Positions 1 to 9,043 of a stretch of DNA of 64,000 bases are shown here, piece after piece (positions within the stretch are counted from its first letter, which is position 1; every line of letters starts with the position of its first letter). Position numbers and translations under genes: made by a program. This DNA is from Rariloculus sp965263005 (GTDB lineage: Bacteria > Pseudomonadota > Gammaproteobacteria > Steroidobacterales > Rariloculaceae): positions 124,001-188,000 of the forward strand of contig NZ_OZ253579.1 of NCBI RefSeq assembly GCF_965263005.1, given 5' to 3'. The notes below the pieces were generated by a model, which had not been told where the DNA came from, did no database searches, and saw nothing but the letters and a program-made list of their open reading frames with translations.

Positions 1-1772
1 AGCGCCTCGAGCTCAGCCTCGCCGGGGTCGTCGAGCGCCGCGCGCTCGGCCGCGAGATTTCCGCCGAGTACGATGTCGGTCCCGCGGCCCGCCATGTTCG
101 TCGCTATCGTCACGCTGCCCGGCCGGCCCGCATCGCTGATGATCTGCGCTTCGCGCTCGTGGTACTTGGCGTTCAGTACTTCATGCCGGACCTTGCGCTT
201 CTTGAGCAGGCCCGACAGCAACTCCGATGTCTCGATCGATGTCGTGCCGACGAGCACGGGTTGCCGCCGCTCGTGACAGTCGGTGATATCGTCGAGTATC
301 GCGTCGAATTTGTCGTCCCTGGTCATATAGACGAGATCGGATGCGTCGTCCCGAATCATCGTCTCGTGGGTCGGAATTACGACCACCTCGAGGCCATAAA
401 TCTGCTGGAACTCGTAGGCTTCGGTATCGGCCGTGCCCGTCATACCGGCAATCTTTTCGTAGAGGCGGAAGTAATTCTGGAACGTGATCGACGCGACGGT
501 CTGATTCTCCTCCTTTACGCGGACGCGCTCTTTCGCCTCGATCGCCTGGTGGAGTCCATCGGACCAGCGGCGGCCCGGCATCGTGCGGCCCGTGAACTCG
601 TCGACGATCACGACCTCGCCGTCCGTGACGATGTAGTCGACTTCGCGCTTGAACAACGCGTGTGCCCTGATCGCCGCATTCAGATGATGCATCAGGCGAA
701 TGTTTGCGGCGTCGTAGAGGCTCTCGCCGTCGCCGAGAACGCCAGCCTTATTCAGCAGTCCCTCGACGTTGTCGTGCCCTTCCTCGGTCAGGTGAGCCTG
801 TTTCGCCTTCTCGTCGACGGTGTAGTCGCCCGGAACGAAGAACTGGCACCGCGGTTGCTTGGCTCCCGGCTCGATCTCGACCATGTGATGGCCGCCGTCG
901 CGGGCACTGGCGAGCGCCTCGGCAGTCGGCATGATGCCGAGTTCCTTGCCGTTGACATCGAGCAACTCGACCTGTGCAGCCTCGATCGCCTCATTGGCCG
1001 ACCCGTCGGGCACTTCGTGCAGCTTGAGTTTCGGGACGAGCTTATTGATCTTTACGTAGAGCTCGGTAGTTTCTTCGGAGCGGCCCGAGATGATCAACGG
1101 CGTGCGAGCCTCGTCGATCAAAATCGAATCGACCTCGTCCACGATCGCGTAGCTCAAGCGCCGCTGCACTCGATCCTCAAGCCTGAACGCAAGGTTGTCC
1201 CTCAAGTAGTCGAAACCGAACTCGTTGTTCGTGCCGTAGATGACGTCCGCGGCGTAGGCTTCGCGTTTCTCCTCGTTCGTTTGCCCGCTGCGGATGACGC
1301 CGACTTCAAGCCCGAGGAACCGGTAAACCGGTCCCATCCAATCGGCGTCGCGACCGGCGAGATAGTCGTTCACGGTAACGATGTGGACACCGTGCCCCGT
1401 CAGCGCGTTGAGATACGCCGGCAACGTCGCCACAAGCGTCTTACCCTCGCCTGTGCGCATTTCGGCAATCTTGCCCTCGTGCAGAGCAATGCCGCCAACG
1501 AGCTGCACATCGAAGTGGCGCATGCCTACCGTACGGGACGCGGCTTCGCGCACGACGGCAAATGCTTCGGGTAACAGCGCCTCAAGGTCGCCTTCGCGCT
1601 CGAAGCGCTCCTTGAACTCGTCGGTCCTGGCGCGCAGCTCGGCATCGCTCAACGCCGCGATGGCGGGCTCCAGCGCATTTGCTTCGCGGACATGAGAGCC
1701 GTAGCCCTTGAGCAGCCGCTGGTTGCGGCTGCCAAACACTCCGGTCACAAGATTCGAAACTCGCTCGAGCAA
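1..1772 (-). CDS. secA: Preprotein translocase ATPase SecA (partial, C-terminus beyond left edge)
   Basis: SecA is the cytosolic ATPase that drives unfolded preproteins through the SecYEG channel. About 590 codons are present, read right to left and open to base 1. The translation shows the Walker A motif MRTGEGKT at residues 105-112, the DEVD Walker B box (IVDEVDSIL), the preprotein cross-linking region and, near the edge, MAGRGTDIVLGG of the second nucleotide-binding domain. The C-terminal helical and zinc-binding parts lie outside the window. I chose a TTG start at 1772 (MLERVSNLV...) because it gives the usual SecA N-terminus and has GGGGTGG a few bases upstream. The M23 peptidase gene lies 103 bp upstream in the same direction, a common gammaproteobacterial order. 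Identification is firm; the start is probable. Confidence 0.96.
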   Translation of the reverse strand, partial: MLERVSNLVTGVFGSRNQRLLKGYGSHVREANALEPAIAALSDAELRARTDEFKERFEREGDLEALLPEAFAVVREAASRTVGMRHFDVQLVGGIALHEGKIAEMRTGEGKTLVATLPAYLNALTGHGVHIVTVNDYLAGRDADWMGPVYRFLGLEVGVIRSGQTNEEKREAYAADVIYGTNNEFGFDYLRDNLAFRLEDRVQRRLSYAIVDEVDSILIDEARTPLIISGRSEETTELYVKINKLVPKLKLHEVPDGSANEAIEAAQVELLDVNGKELGIMPTAEALASARDGGHHMVEIEPGAKQPRCQFFVPGDYTVDEKAKQAHLTEEGHDNVEGLLNKAGVLGDGESLYDAANIRLMHHLNAAIRAHALFKREVDYIVTDGEVVIVDEFTGRTMPGRRWSDGLHQAIEAKERVRVKEENQTVASITFQNYFRLYEKIAGMTGTADTEAYEFQQIYGLEVVVIPTHETMIRDDASDLVYMTRDDKFDAILDDITDCHERRQPVLVGTTSIETSELLSGLLKKRKVRHEVLNAKYHEREAQIISDAGRPGSVTIATNMAGRGTDIVLGGNLAAERAALDDPGEAELEA

Positions 1773-1875
1773 TGACCACCCCAAGGGCCGCGCCAAAAGG
1801 CCCTATTCTAAGGAAACCAGGTCTATTGGGGCACCGCGCGAAAAACTAAAGGGATCTTCCGACCCCTTTCGTCCT

Positions 1876-2805
1876 TTATCGCCCCTCGTTGATATAGGTC
1901 AGCGGATTGACTGGCACACCGTTGCGGAGAACCTCGAAATGAAGGTTGGACCCGGTTGCTCGGCCAGTGCGACCCACGCGAGCGATGATTTGCCCGCGTT
2001 TCACCGTATCGCCTACGGCGACGAGGTTGTCGGCGTTGTGCGCGTAACGCGTCACATAACCGTTGCCGTGGTTGATTTCGACGAGTTCGCCGTAGCCAAA
2101 CCGCAGCCCCGACCAGATCACGACTCCGGAAGCGACGGCCATCACGTCGGCGCCGCCGCGTCCGGCGAAATCCACGCCCTGGTGAAACGCGCGACGGCCT
2201 GTAAACGGATCGTTTCGACTGCCGAACCCCGACGAAATGTACCCGCCGCTCACGGGCCGGCCTTCCGGATGGACTTCGTCCCGAAGCTTGCGGTTCAACA
2301 GAAAGTCCTCGAGCACGCCGAGCTGCCGGCCACGGTCGGCGAGTTGCTGGTCGAGCGCTTCGAGTGTCGAGATGATTCCGCCGATCTGCATCTCATCGCT
2401 GACGGCCAACGGTGCCTCGGGACCGCCGAGCGAGGGCGGCGCGGAAAAATCGAATTCGCCGTCATCGAAACCGGCAATCCGCGTCAGGCGCGACCCCAAC
2501 GCCTCCAGACGTACGACCTGGGCGTTCATCTGCCCCAGCCTGAGCGCGAGCGCATCGACGTTCTGCCGCAGCGTGCGCCTCGTTGCCTGGAGAATCGATT
2601 CCTGCTCGGCCAAATCCGTTCGCAAGGCATCCAAGCTGGCAACGGGGTTGGCGGCTCCGACTGTGCCGGCCACGCGATAGCCGGAGTAGAACGTTCCTGC
2701 ACACACAGAAATCGCGATACTCGCAAGTCCCAGCCACACGCGTCGCGAGGTCAAGCGCAGTTGACCGATATGACCTCGACCCTTGGAAAGGAGCAACAAC
2801 TGCAT
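1876..2805 (-). CDS. M23-family (LytM-type) cell-wall peptidase, membrane anchored
   Basis: This is a 309-residue protein with one N-terminal transmembrane segment (about residues 22-47), a coiled-coil-like stretch (about 60-165) and a C-terminal LytM domain. It should act in the periplasm as a peptidoglycan endopeptidase or as an amidase activator. The zinc-site motif HQGVD is present (H208, D212). In the final motif, which is HLHFE in active family members, the first His is Asn (SNLHFE, N287), while the zinc ligand H289 remains, so activity may be reduced or absent. The gene sits directly upstream of secA. In related genomes a DciA (DUF721) gene often precedes it; I could not find one here. 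Confidence 0.88.
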   Translation of the reverse strand: MQLLLLSKGRGHIGQLRLTSRRVWLGLASIAISVCAGTFYSGYRVAGTVGAANPVASLDALRTDLAEQESILQATRRTLRQNVDALALRLGQMNAQVVRLEALGSRLTRIAGFDDGEFDFSAPPSLGGPEAPLAVSDEMQIGGIISTLEALDQQLADRGRQLGVLEDFLLNRKLRDEVHPEGRPVSGGYISSGFGSRNDPFTGRRAFHQGVDFAGRGGADVMAVASGVVIWSGLRFGYGELVEINHGNGYVTRYAHNADNLVAVGDTVKRGQIIARVGRTGRATGSNLHFEVLRNGVPVNPLTYINEGR

Positions 2806-3065
2806 GCGGGGGTGCCTCGCGCGCTCATTCTCAGAACGCTATTTCGCGCCCTGGGAGACCTTGGTTTGCAGCCGCGCGAGTATAGCGTGCTTTCCCGACG
2901 AGTTCACGCCGTCGCAGTTCACGGGCTCCGTCCGGACCGGCCAATGCTTGCGCCAGCCCTGCGCTTCCCGCAACATGCACATAATACTTCGCGTGCTCAC
3001 CGATTTCGCCCGCGGCAAGTTCTGCCCCTAACCTTGAGACTCACCTTCGGATTGGAAAACGCCTC
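2806..3065. other. Intergenic region between divergent M23 peptidase and rhlB
   Basis: These 260 bases lie between two divergently transcribed genes and must hold both promoters. A short minus-strand frame (about 2828-3019) stays open for roughly 55 codons, but it has no convincing ribosome site or family signature. I see no convincing gene, repeat or structured RNA. Confidence 0.4.
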
Positions 3066-4373
3066 TTGGGGTCCCCTTCAGCTACACCCGCTCAGACCGA
3101 CCAGCACCTCACGCGGCTGAGTTTCGCTGAATTGCCTCTGTCCGAACCGTTGCGGCAGGGCATTTCCGATCTCGGCTTCTCGCGCTGCACGCCGATCCAG
3201 AGTCAGGCGCTGCCGCTCGCGCTCGCCGGGAAGGATGTCGCCGGACAGGCACAGACCGGCACCGGCAAGACCGCAGCGTATCTGATTGCGCTCTTCGAGC
3301 ACCTCGACCGGAATGCGCCCCTCGATGTGCGGGAGCCAGGCCCCCGCGCACTGATCGTGGCGCCCACTCGCGAGCTCGCGGTTCAGATTCACAAAGACGC
3401 CGCGGCGCTCGGCAAACATCTTCCTTACAGGCTCGGACTCGTCTTCGGCGGGATCGACTACGACAAGCAGCGGCGCCAGCTCGCCGCAGGCATCGATCTG
3501 CTGATCGGCACACCGGGCCGGATCATCGATTATTTCAAGCAGCGTATATTCGGACTGCGCGGCGTGCAGGTCATCGTGCTCGACGAGGCCGACCGAATGT
3601 TCGATCTCGGCTTCATACGTGACATCAGGTACATCCTGCGCCACTTGCCGGAACGAGACCGGCGACTGAACTTTCTGTTCTCCGCGACGCTGTCGCACCG
3701 TGTTCTCGAGCTCGCTTACGAGCATATGAACGATCCCACGCTCGTGCGCATCGAGCCTGAAAAAATGACGGTCGACCTTGTGCGGCAGTGCATCTATTTT
3801 CCATCGAACGAAGAGAAGATCCCGCTGCTGTTGATGTTGCTGCGGGATAGGGATGTGCGGCGGACAATGATCTTCGTCAACACCAAGCGGGCGACGGAGC
3901 GGCTTCGCGCGCGGCTCGGGCACAACGGCATCCATGCCGAAGCGATCTCCGGGGATGTTCCGCAGAACAAGCGGCTCAGGATGATGTCGGACTTCAAGAG
4001 CGGCAATCTGCCCGTGCTGATCGGGACGGACGTGGCTTCTCGCGGGCTGCACATCCCCGACGTCAGCCACGTATTCAACTACGACTTGCCTCAGGACGCC
4101 GAGGACTACGTGCACCGAATCGGCCGCACGGCGCGCGCCGGCGCGACGGGCGACGCGATCAGCTTTGGCTGTGAGGACTACGCGATTTCGCTGCCCGACA
4201 TCGAAGCTTACCTCGGTCACAAGATCCCGGTGGTGGACATCGATCGGGAAAGACTCGCCGCTGTCGCCGCGTCGCTGAACACAGCCGGCCCTGATTCGAC
4301 GCGCCGGCACGCCCGGCACTCGCGCCGCGGCAGCGGGCGCAAACCATCCTCGACCAGGGCACGCGGGGCTTAG
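3066..4373 (+). CDS. rhlB: DEAD-box RNA helicase, RhlB type
   Basis: This is an ATP-dependent RNA helicase; RhlB works in the RNA degradosome and unwinds structured mRNA. The 435-residue product carries the Q motif (CTPIQSQAL), Walker A AQTGTGKT, PTRELAVQ, TPGR, DEAD, SAT, RGLHIP and HRIGRTAR in order. Distinctive RhlB stretches such as YPSNEEK-like FPSNEEK and the ending with IEAYLGHKIPV match E. coli RhlB rather than RhlE or SrmB. The last 40 residues are basic (SRRGSGRK), suitable for RNA contact. The start is TTG at 3066 with only a weak GGA upstream, so it is uncertain. The stop TAG (4371-4373) is the first three bases of a MITE-like element, so the original C-terminus may have been altered by insertion. 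Confidence 0.93.
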   Translation: MGSPSATPAQTDQHLTRLSFAELPLSEPLRQGISDLGFSRCTPIQSQALPLALAGKDVAGQAQTGTGKTAAYLIALFEHLDRNAPLDVREPGPRALIVAPTRELAVQIHKDAAALGKHLPYRLGLVFGGIDYDKQRRQLAAGIDLLIGTPGRIIDYFKQRIFGLRGVQVIVLDEADRMFDLGFIRDIRYILRHLPERDRRLNFLFSATLSHRVLELAYEHMNDPTLVRIEPEKMTVDLVRQCIYFPSNEEKIPLLLMLLRDRDVRRTMIFVNTKRATERLRARLGHNGIHAEAISGDVPQNKRLRMMSDFKSGNLPVLIGTDVASRGLHIPDVSHVFNYDLPQDAEDYVHRIGRTARAGATGDAISFGCEDYAISLPDIEAYLGHKIPVVDIDRERLAAVAASLNTAGPDSTRRHARHSRRGSGRKPSSTRARGA

Positions 4374-4535
4374 CAGCCCGTGGCAAGAATCCCGCTGCAT
4401 TCGACCGGCGATGCATCCCGGCCGTCTACGTTGCTCGTCGGTCGAATATTCCCGATATTCTCTCTCCTCGCGCCTTGCGGGCCGGGCGCCTCACCGGTCT
4501 CGGTGCGACGCGGGACTCTTGCCACGGGCTGCTAG
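4371..4535 (+). mobile_element. MITE-like palindromic element, copy A (165 bp)
   Basis: The element begins TAGCAGCCCGTGGCAA and ends with the exact inverse, TTGCCACGGGCTGCTA plus G. Inside are nested inverted repeats: ATTCGACC with GGTCGAAT, GAATAT with ATATTC, and CACCG with CGGTG. It encodes no transposase. It differs from copy E (50711) at about seven positions. Flanking bases read YTAG at the left and CTAG at the right, consistent with insertion at a TA-centred site. The first TAG is the rhlB stop codon. Confidence 0.9.
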
Positions 4536-4574
4536 CCCTCCGCCGGACGAAGCGGTGATGCCGGTACCGGATCG

Positions 4575-5384
4575 ATGACGTTGGCGATCGACGCGGCCTT
4601 GCGCGACGAGGTCCGGTCCATTGCCCGTGCGGCAGGCGACGCGATTCTCCAGATATACGACGAGGGATTCTCGGTAGAGTTCAAGGACGATCGCTCGCCG
4701 CTGACCGAGGCCGACCGCAAATCGCATGAGCTGATCAAGCGTGCCTTGACGGCGCTCGAGCCGGCCTTGCCGATCCTGTCGGAGGAGTCGTCCGAAGCCG
4801 AGGTGTCGGAACGGAGAAACTGGAGGCGGTTCTGGCTTGTCGATCCGCTCGACGGAACGAAGGAATTCATCAAACGCAACGGCGAATTCACGGTCAATAT
4901 CGCACTCATAGACGGGCACGAAGCGGTGTTGGGCGTCGTGCTCGCGCCGGCGAGCGGAGTCGAGTACAGCGCGGCCGTCGGGCAGGGCGCTTTCAGATCG
5001 GGCGACGGCGAGGTGTCGCAACCGATCCAGGTCAGCCGCGAAGTTCCGTCACCGCTGCGTGTCGTCGGGAGCCGCAGTCACGCAAATGCCGCGCTTGCGG
5101 CGTATCTGCGCAATCTCGAGCCATACCGCCTGAAGCCGATGGGCAGCTCGCTCAAGATCTGCCTTGTCGCCGAGGGCGCGGCTGATATCTACCCGAGACT
5201 CGGACCGACTTCGGAATGGGACACGGCCGCCGCCCAGGCTATCCTGCTCGGGGCCGGAGGGAGTATGATTGACCTGACCGGTCAGCCGCTGAGGTACAAT
5301 ACCAGGGAGCACCTGCTCAACCCGCACTTCCTAGCGATTGGCGATGATCGACGCGACTGGCTGGCAGCTATCCGAAGTGACTAG
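4575..5384 (+). CDS. cysQ: 3'(2'),5'-bisphosphate nucleotidase CysQ
   Basis: This Mg-dependent phosphatase of the inositol monophosphatase superfamily removes the 3'-phosphate from PAP, a by-product of sulfate assimilation, giving AMP. The 269 residues include the metal-binding signature WLVDPLDGTKEFI (about 95-107), the acidic ILSEESSE stretch before it and the C-terminal WDTAAAQAIL motif; the DGTKEF form is typical of CysQ rather than SuhB. The ATG at 4575 lies 39 bp after MITE copy A. The small YdcH-type gene follows 35 bp downstream on the same strand. Identification is firm. Confidence 0.93.
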   Translation: MTLAIDAALRDEVRSIARAAGDAILQIYDEGFSVEFKDDRSPLTEADRKSHELIKRALTALEPALPILSEESSEAEVSERRNWRRFWLVDPLDGTKEFIKRNGEFTVNIALIDGHEAVLGVVLAPASGVEYSAAVGQGAFRSGDGEVSQPIQVSREVPSPLRVVGSRSHANAALAAYLRNLEPYRLKPMGSSLKICLVAEGAADIYPRLGPTSEWDTAAAQAILLGAGGSMIDLTGQPLRYNTREHLLNPHFLAIGDDRRDWLAAIRSD

Positions 5385-5419
5385 TGGATTAAAAGATCGA
5401 AACCGAGGCATTTAGCAAC

Positions 5420-5599
5420 GTGGAACGGCTCAAGGCGTTACGCGTAGAGCACAAGGATTTGGATCAGGTAATTACCCGGCTTGTGGAAGATCCCCATGTG
5501 GATCAAATCATGCTCCGGCGCTTGAAGAAGCGAAAGCTCATGCTCAAGGACATGATCACACAGCTTGAGAGCGCCCGAATTCCCGATCTCAACGCTTGA
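5420..5599 (+). CDS. YdcH/DUF465 family small protein
   Basis: This short frame encodes 59 residues from a GTG at 5420, with GAGG about a dozen bases upstream. The product is highly charged and predicted to be a helical hairpin; it contains DLDQVITRLVEDPHVDQ followed by LRRLKKRKLMLKDMI. This matches the YdcH (DUF465) pattern of an H-x-x-L-D start and a KxxKLxLKD helix. The biochemical role of the family is not established. The gene lies between cysQ (35 bp upstream) and glk (145 bp downstream), all on the plus strand. Confidence 0.8.
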   Translation: MERLKALRVEHKDLDQVITRLVEDPHVDQIMLRRLKKRKLMLKDMITQLESARIPDLNA

Positions 5600-5743
5600 C
5601 GGCCACAGACAGCGCGAACCGCTGAAACTCGTCCGGCCCTGGCCCGTCCGGTTGGGCGCGTTGTCCCCTGCCGCCGCGCCGACCGGCCAGACGCGCCGCA
5701 ATCCCCTGAGTTGCGCAAATCGGCGCCAGTTACCATTGAAGCC

Positions 5744-6685
5744 ATGGACCTGATAGCCGACATTGGCGCGACGAACACTCGCTGCGCGCTGCTCGACGAC
5801 GAGGGGCGTGCGCGGGCGCCGGAAGTATTTGCGAACGCCGAGTTCGCAGGCATCGAGGATGTGCTGCGGAAATATCTCGAGCATCATCGTTCGCTCGACC
5901 GGCCGCGTCGCGCCGCGCTGGCCATTGCGGCACCCGTGCTTGCCGACGACGTGGAAATGCTCAATATCGACTGGCGGTTCTCGCAGACCGAGCTCAAGGC
6001 CTCGATGAACCTGAGCGCGCTGCTCGTCGTCAACGACTTTGCCGCGGTCGCCCGGGCGCTGCCTGCTCTCAGGCCGTCCGATTACGCGCAGGTCGGCGGC
6101 GGGCAACCCGCGCTCAGCGCCCCGCTCGTCGTGCTCGGTCCAGGATCGGGGCTTGGCGTTGCAAGCCTGATTCCTTCACCCGATGGCTGGACGGCCGTGA
6201 GCTCGGAGGGCGGCCACGTAACGCTGGCCGCAACAACGCTCGACGAAGCGGCGGCCATTCAGCGGATCAGGGAAAACACCGGCCACTGCTCGGCCGAACG
6301 TGTGCTTTCGGGGCCCGGTCTCGTGCGACTCTACGCGACCCTGGCCGAGCTCGACGGCCGCACCGTGCCGGCGGTTGCGGCAGCCGACGTGACGCGCCTC
6401 GCGCGGCAGGGCGAACCGCTTGCAGGCAAGACATTGAGCATGTTCTTCGCTTTTCTCGGCACGGTCGCGGGAGATCTTGCGCTGACGCTAGGCGCGCGGG
6501 GCGGCGCCTACATCGCCGGCGGTATCGTCCCTCCGCTTGTCGATCTGCTTCAGATATCCGGATTCCGCGCGCGTTTCGTATCGAAGGGCCGTTACACCGA
6601 ATACCTGGAGTCGACCCCGACCCGCGTCATCACCGGGCCGCTGCCCGCGTTTGGAGGTTTGAGAGTGCTGCTCGGTTATCGCTAG
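5744..6685 (+). CDS. glk: Glucokinase (Glk/ROK-like hexokinase fold)
   Basis: Phosphorylates glucose with ATP to glucose 6-phosphate in the cytosol. From the ATG at 5744 the protein has 313 residues, close to E. coli Glk. Visible motifs are the phosphate-1 loop DIGATNTR at residues 4-11, the ALAIAAPV strand, the sugar-binding NDFAA with its catalytic Asp, and the glycine-rich GPGSGLGVA loop, followed by SSEGGHV. An upstream in-frame start at 5711 would add 11 residues before the conserved MDLIADIGATN; the later ATG fits the family better. No sugar-pathway neighbours are visible. Confidence 0.9.
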   Translation: MDLIADIGATNTRCALLDDEGRARAPEVFANAEFAGIEDVLRKYLEHHRSLDRPRRAALAIAAPVLADDVEMLNIDWRFSQTELKASMNLSALLVVNDFAAVARALPALRPSDYAQVGGGQPALSAPLVVLGPGSGLGVASLIPSPDGWTAVSSEGGHVTLAATTLDEAAAIQRIRENTGHCSAERVLSGPGLVRLYATLAELDGRTVPAVAAADVTRLARQGEPLAGKTLSMFFAFLGTVAGDLALTLGARGGAYIAGGIVPPLVDLLQISGFRARFVSKGRYTEYLESTPTRVITGPLPAFGGLRVLLGYR

Positions 6686-6868
6686 CGACGCGGGCGAGCG
6701 CGCCTGGCGCGGCAACGCGATGGCAGGAATACAGTACCGTCTCATAACATACTGTTTCATAAGCTAATCGATGTACGGCTCCGGGGGCTTGTGCGTTCGC
6801 GGCGAGTTGCTACGATAGAAGCCGGGCAAGACACCTTTCGTAATACCAACAACCAGAAGGGAGATTCA

Positions 6869-8929
6869 GTGAGTCAAGCGCAAAAACTCCACGCCGCGCC
6901 AAGCGTCCGCAACATCGCTGTCGTCGGTCACGCGGGCGCGGGAAAAACAACTTTGATCGAAGCCCTGCTCCTCAAGACCGGGGCGATTCGCAGCGCAGGG
7001 CGTGTCGACAAGGGCACGACCGTCTGCGATTTCAGCGATCAGGAAAAACGGCTCCAACATTCGCTCGACGTCAGCCTTTGCCACTTCGAGCACGACGGCG
7101 TATCCGTCAACCTTCTCGACACGCCAGGCTATCCGGACTTTCTTGGCAGGACGCTCGCCGTGCTTCCCGCGGTCGAGACGGTCGCCTTCGTTGTCAACGC
7201 GAACAACGGCGTCGAGCTCGTCACGCAGCGCGCCATGGACGCAGCCGCCGACCGCAAGCTGTGCAGGCTCATTGTCGTCAACAGGATCGACGCACCCGAT
7301 ACCAATCTGGAAAGCGTGCTCGCTCAGATCAGGGACACGTTCGGGCGGGAGTGCCTGCCGCTCAATCTGCCGGCCCGCCAGGGCCAGGCCGTGGCAGACT
7401 GCTTTTTCGAGCCTTCCGACGAAACGCCCGACTTCTCCTCGGTGGAGGCTGCCCACACCGAAATCCTCGATCAAATCGTCGAACTCGATGACGACCTCAT
7501 GGAACAGTACCTTGAGCAGGGCGAGGACATCGCGCTCGAACAGCTTCATGAGCCGTTCGAGCGCGCCCTGAGACGAGGGCACCTGATTCCCGTCTGCTTC
7601 GTGTCGGCCGAGACCGGCGCCGGGCTCAGGCAATTGTTGCGCGTCTTCTCGCAACTCATGCCGAATCCGCTCGAGGGCAATCCCGCCGAGTTTAGGCTCG
7701 GGGGCAATGAGGAAGCCTCGTTCAAGATCTCCCCGTCGACACAGACCGCCCATTTCGTCGGCCACGTGTTCAAGGTCAACGTGGACCCCTACGTCGGCCG
7801 GCTTGCCGCTTTTAGAGTCCATCAGGGTCAACTGAAGTCAGGCGACCCGATCTATGTCGGCGACCGGCGCAAAGCCATCAAGCTTGCGCATCTGTACCGC
7901 GTGCAGGGCAAGACCCTCGAGGAAGTTCCGACGGTGGTCCCGGGCGACATTTGCGCCGTATCGAAGATCGAGGACATTCAGTTCGACGATGTCCTGCATA
8001 CGAGCCATGACGAGGATCAGCTGCGCATTCGGTCCGCGGTCATTCCAGCACCGATGCACGGCGTGGCACTCGAGTTGAACCAGCGCGGCCAGGAGAAGAA
8101 GCTCTCCGATGCGCTGCACAAGCTCACGGCAGAGGATCCGAGCCTGCAGATCGAATTCAACCCGCAAACCAACGAGACCGTGCTGCGCGGGATGGGCGAG
8201 TATCACCTGAGATTGCTGCTGGAGCGCATGAAGGACGAATTCGGCGTCGAAGTATCGACGCGCCGGCCCAAGATCGCCTACCGCGAAACCGTGACGCGCA
8301 ACGCCGAGGGACACCACCGGCACAAGAAGCAGACCGGCGGCGCCGGACAGTTCGGCGAGGTCTACCTCAAGATCGAGCCGATGGAGCGCGGCGCAGGCTT
8401 CGAGTTCGTCAACAAGGTTGTCGGCGCCAGTATCCCCGGCCAGTTCATTCCCGCGGTCGAGAAGGGCGTGCGGCAGGTGCTGAGCGAGGGCGCCGTCACC
8501 GGAAATCCGCTCCAGGACCTGCGTGTGATCGTCTATGACGGCAAGCACCACCCTGTCGATTCCAAGGAGGTCGCGTTCGTCGCGGCCGGCAAAAAAGCGT
8601 TCATGGATGCGATCGCGAAGGCGAAGCCGATCGTGCTCGAGCCGATCGCGAGGATCGAAGTTACGACACCGAACGAGTATGTCGGCGACATCACGGGGCA
8701 TCTGTCTGGAATCCGCGGCCGCATCGCGGGCAGCGGCACGCTGGCCGGCAACCGCGCGGAGATTCAGGCGCAGGTGCCGCTATCGGAACTCGGCGATTAC
8801 CAGGCGACGATCAAGTCGCTGACGGGCGGCGAAGGGAGTTTCACGATGGAGTTCGATCATTACCAGACAGCCCCGCCGATCGTGCAAAAAGCACTTGAGA
8901 AGGATTTCAAGCCACAAGCCGACGACTAG
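6869..8929 (+). CDS. Elongation factor G-like translational GTPase (FusA2 type)
   Basis: A 686-residue paralog of EF-G. The GTPase domain has G1 GHAGAGKTTL, G3 DTPGYPDF and a G4 motif that reads NRID in place of the usual NKxD; domain II, the RGMGEYHL region of domain III and the domain IV-V segment with HHRHKKQTGGAGQFG follow. The full five-domain length argues against a truncated paralog. I chose the GTG at 6869 because GAAGGGAG lies just upstream and the 26 residues before it are not EF-G-like. Members of this paralog group are not the main translocase; suggested roles in other bacteria vary. No ribosomal-protein genes are nearby, unlike the str operon setting of canonical fusA. Confidence 0.88.
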   Translation: MSQAQKLHAAPSVRNIAVVGHAGAGKTTLIEALLLKTGAIRSAGRVDKGTTVCDFSDQEKRLQHSLDVSLCHFEHDGVSVNLLDTPGYPDFLGRTLAVLPAVETVAFVVNANNGVELVTQRAMDAAADRKLCRLIVVNRIDAPDTNLESVLAQIRDTFGRECLPLNLPARQGQAVADCFFEPSDETPDFSSVEAAHTEILDQIVELDDDLMEQYLEQGEDIALEQLHEPFERALRRGHLIPVCFVSAETGAGLRQLLRVFSQLMPNPLEGNPAEFRLGGNEEASFKISPSTQTAHFVGHVFKVNVDPYVGRLAAFRVHQGQLKSGDPIYVGDRRKAIKLAHLYRVQGKTLEEVPTVVPGDICAVSKIEDIQFDDVLHTSHDEDQLRIRSAVIPAPMHGVALELNQRGQEKKLSDALHKLTAEDPSLQIEFNPQTNETVLRGMGEYHLRLLLERMKDEFGVEVSTRRPKIAYRETVTRNAEGHHRHKKQTGGAGQFGEVYLKIEPMERGAGFEFVNKVVGASIPGQFIPAVEKGVRQVLSEGAVTGNPLQDLRVIVYDGKHHPVDSKEVAFVAAGKKAFMDAIAKAKPIVLEPIARIEVTTPNEYVGDITGHLSGIRGRIAGSGTLAGNRAEIQAQVPLSELGDYQATIKSLTGGEGSFTMEFDHYQTAPPIVQKALEKDFKPQADD

Positions 8930-9043
8930 GGCCTGTTAGCGCTATCCGGGATGACACTGCTGGTCCCGTCGCGCAAACAACATCGCGTCCCGAACGCCGC
9001 AGGGTCCTCGAATTCCTTCCGGGTCAGTACCGCACGGTAGCTT

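Noticed and set aside
159..1574. A 471-codon plus-strand frame opposite secA
   Set aside because: The minus strand carries unmistakable SecA; the plus frame is a mirror effect of high GC at third positions.
3078..4400. A 440-codon minus-strand frame opposite rhlB
   Set aside because: It is the antisense of the helicase, starts inside a MITE end and has no family signature.
4371..4535. Interpretation of the repeats as REP/BIME or a CRISPR array
   Set aside because: Copies are dispersed, about 165 bp long, with defined 16-base terminal repeats; they are neither tandem nor regularly spaced with spacers.
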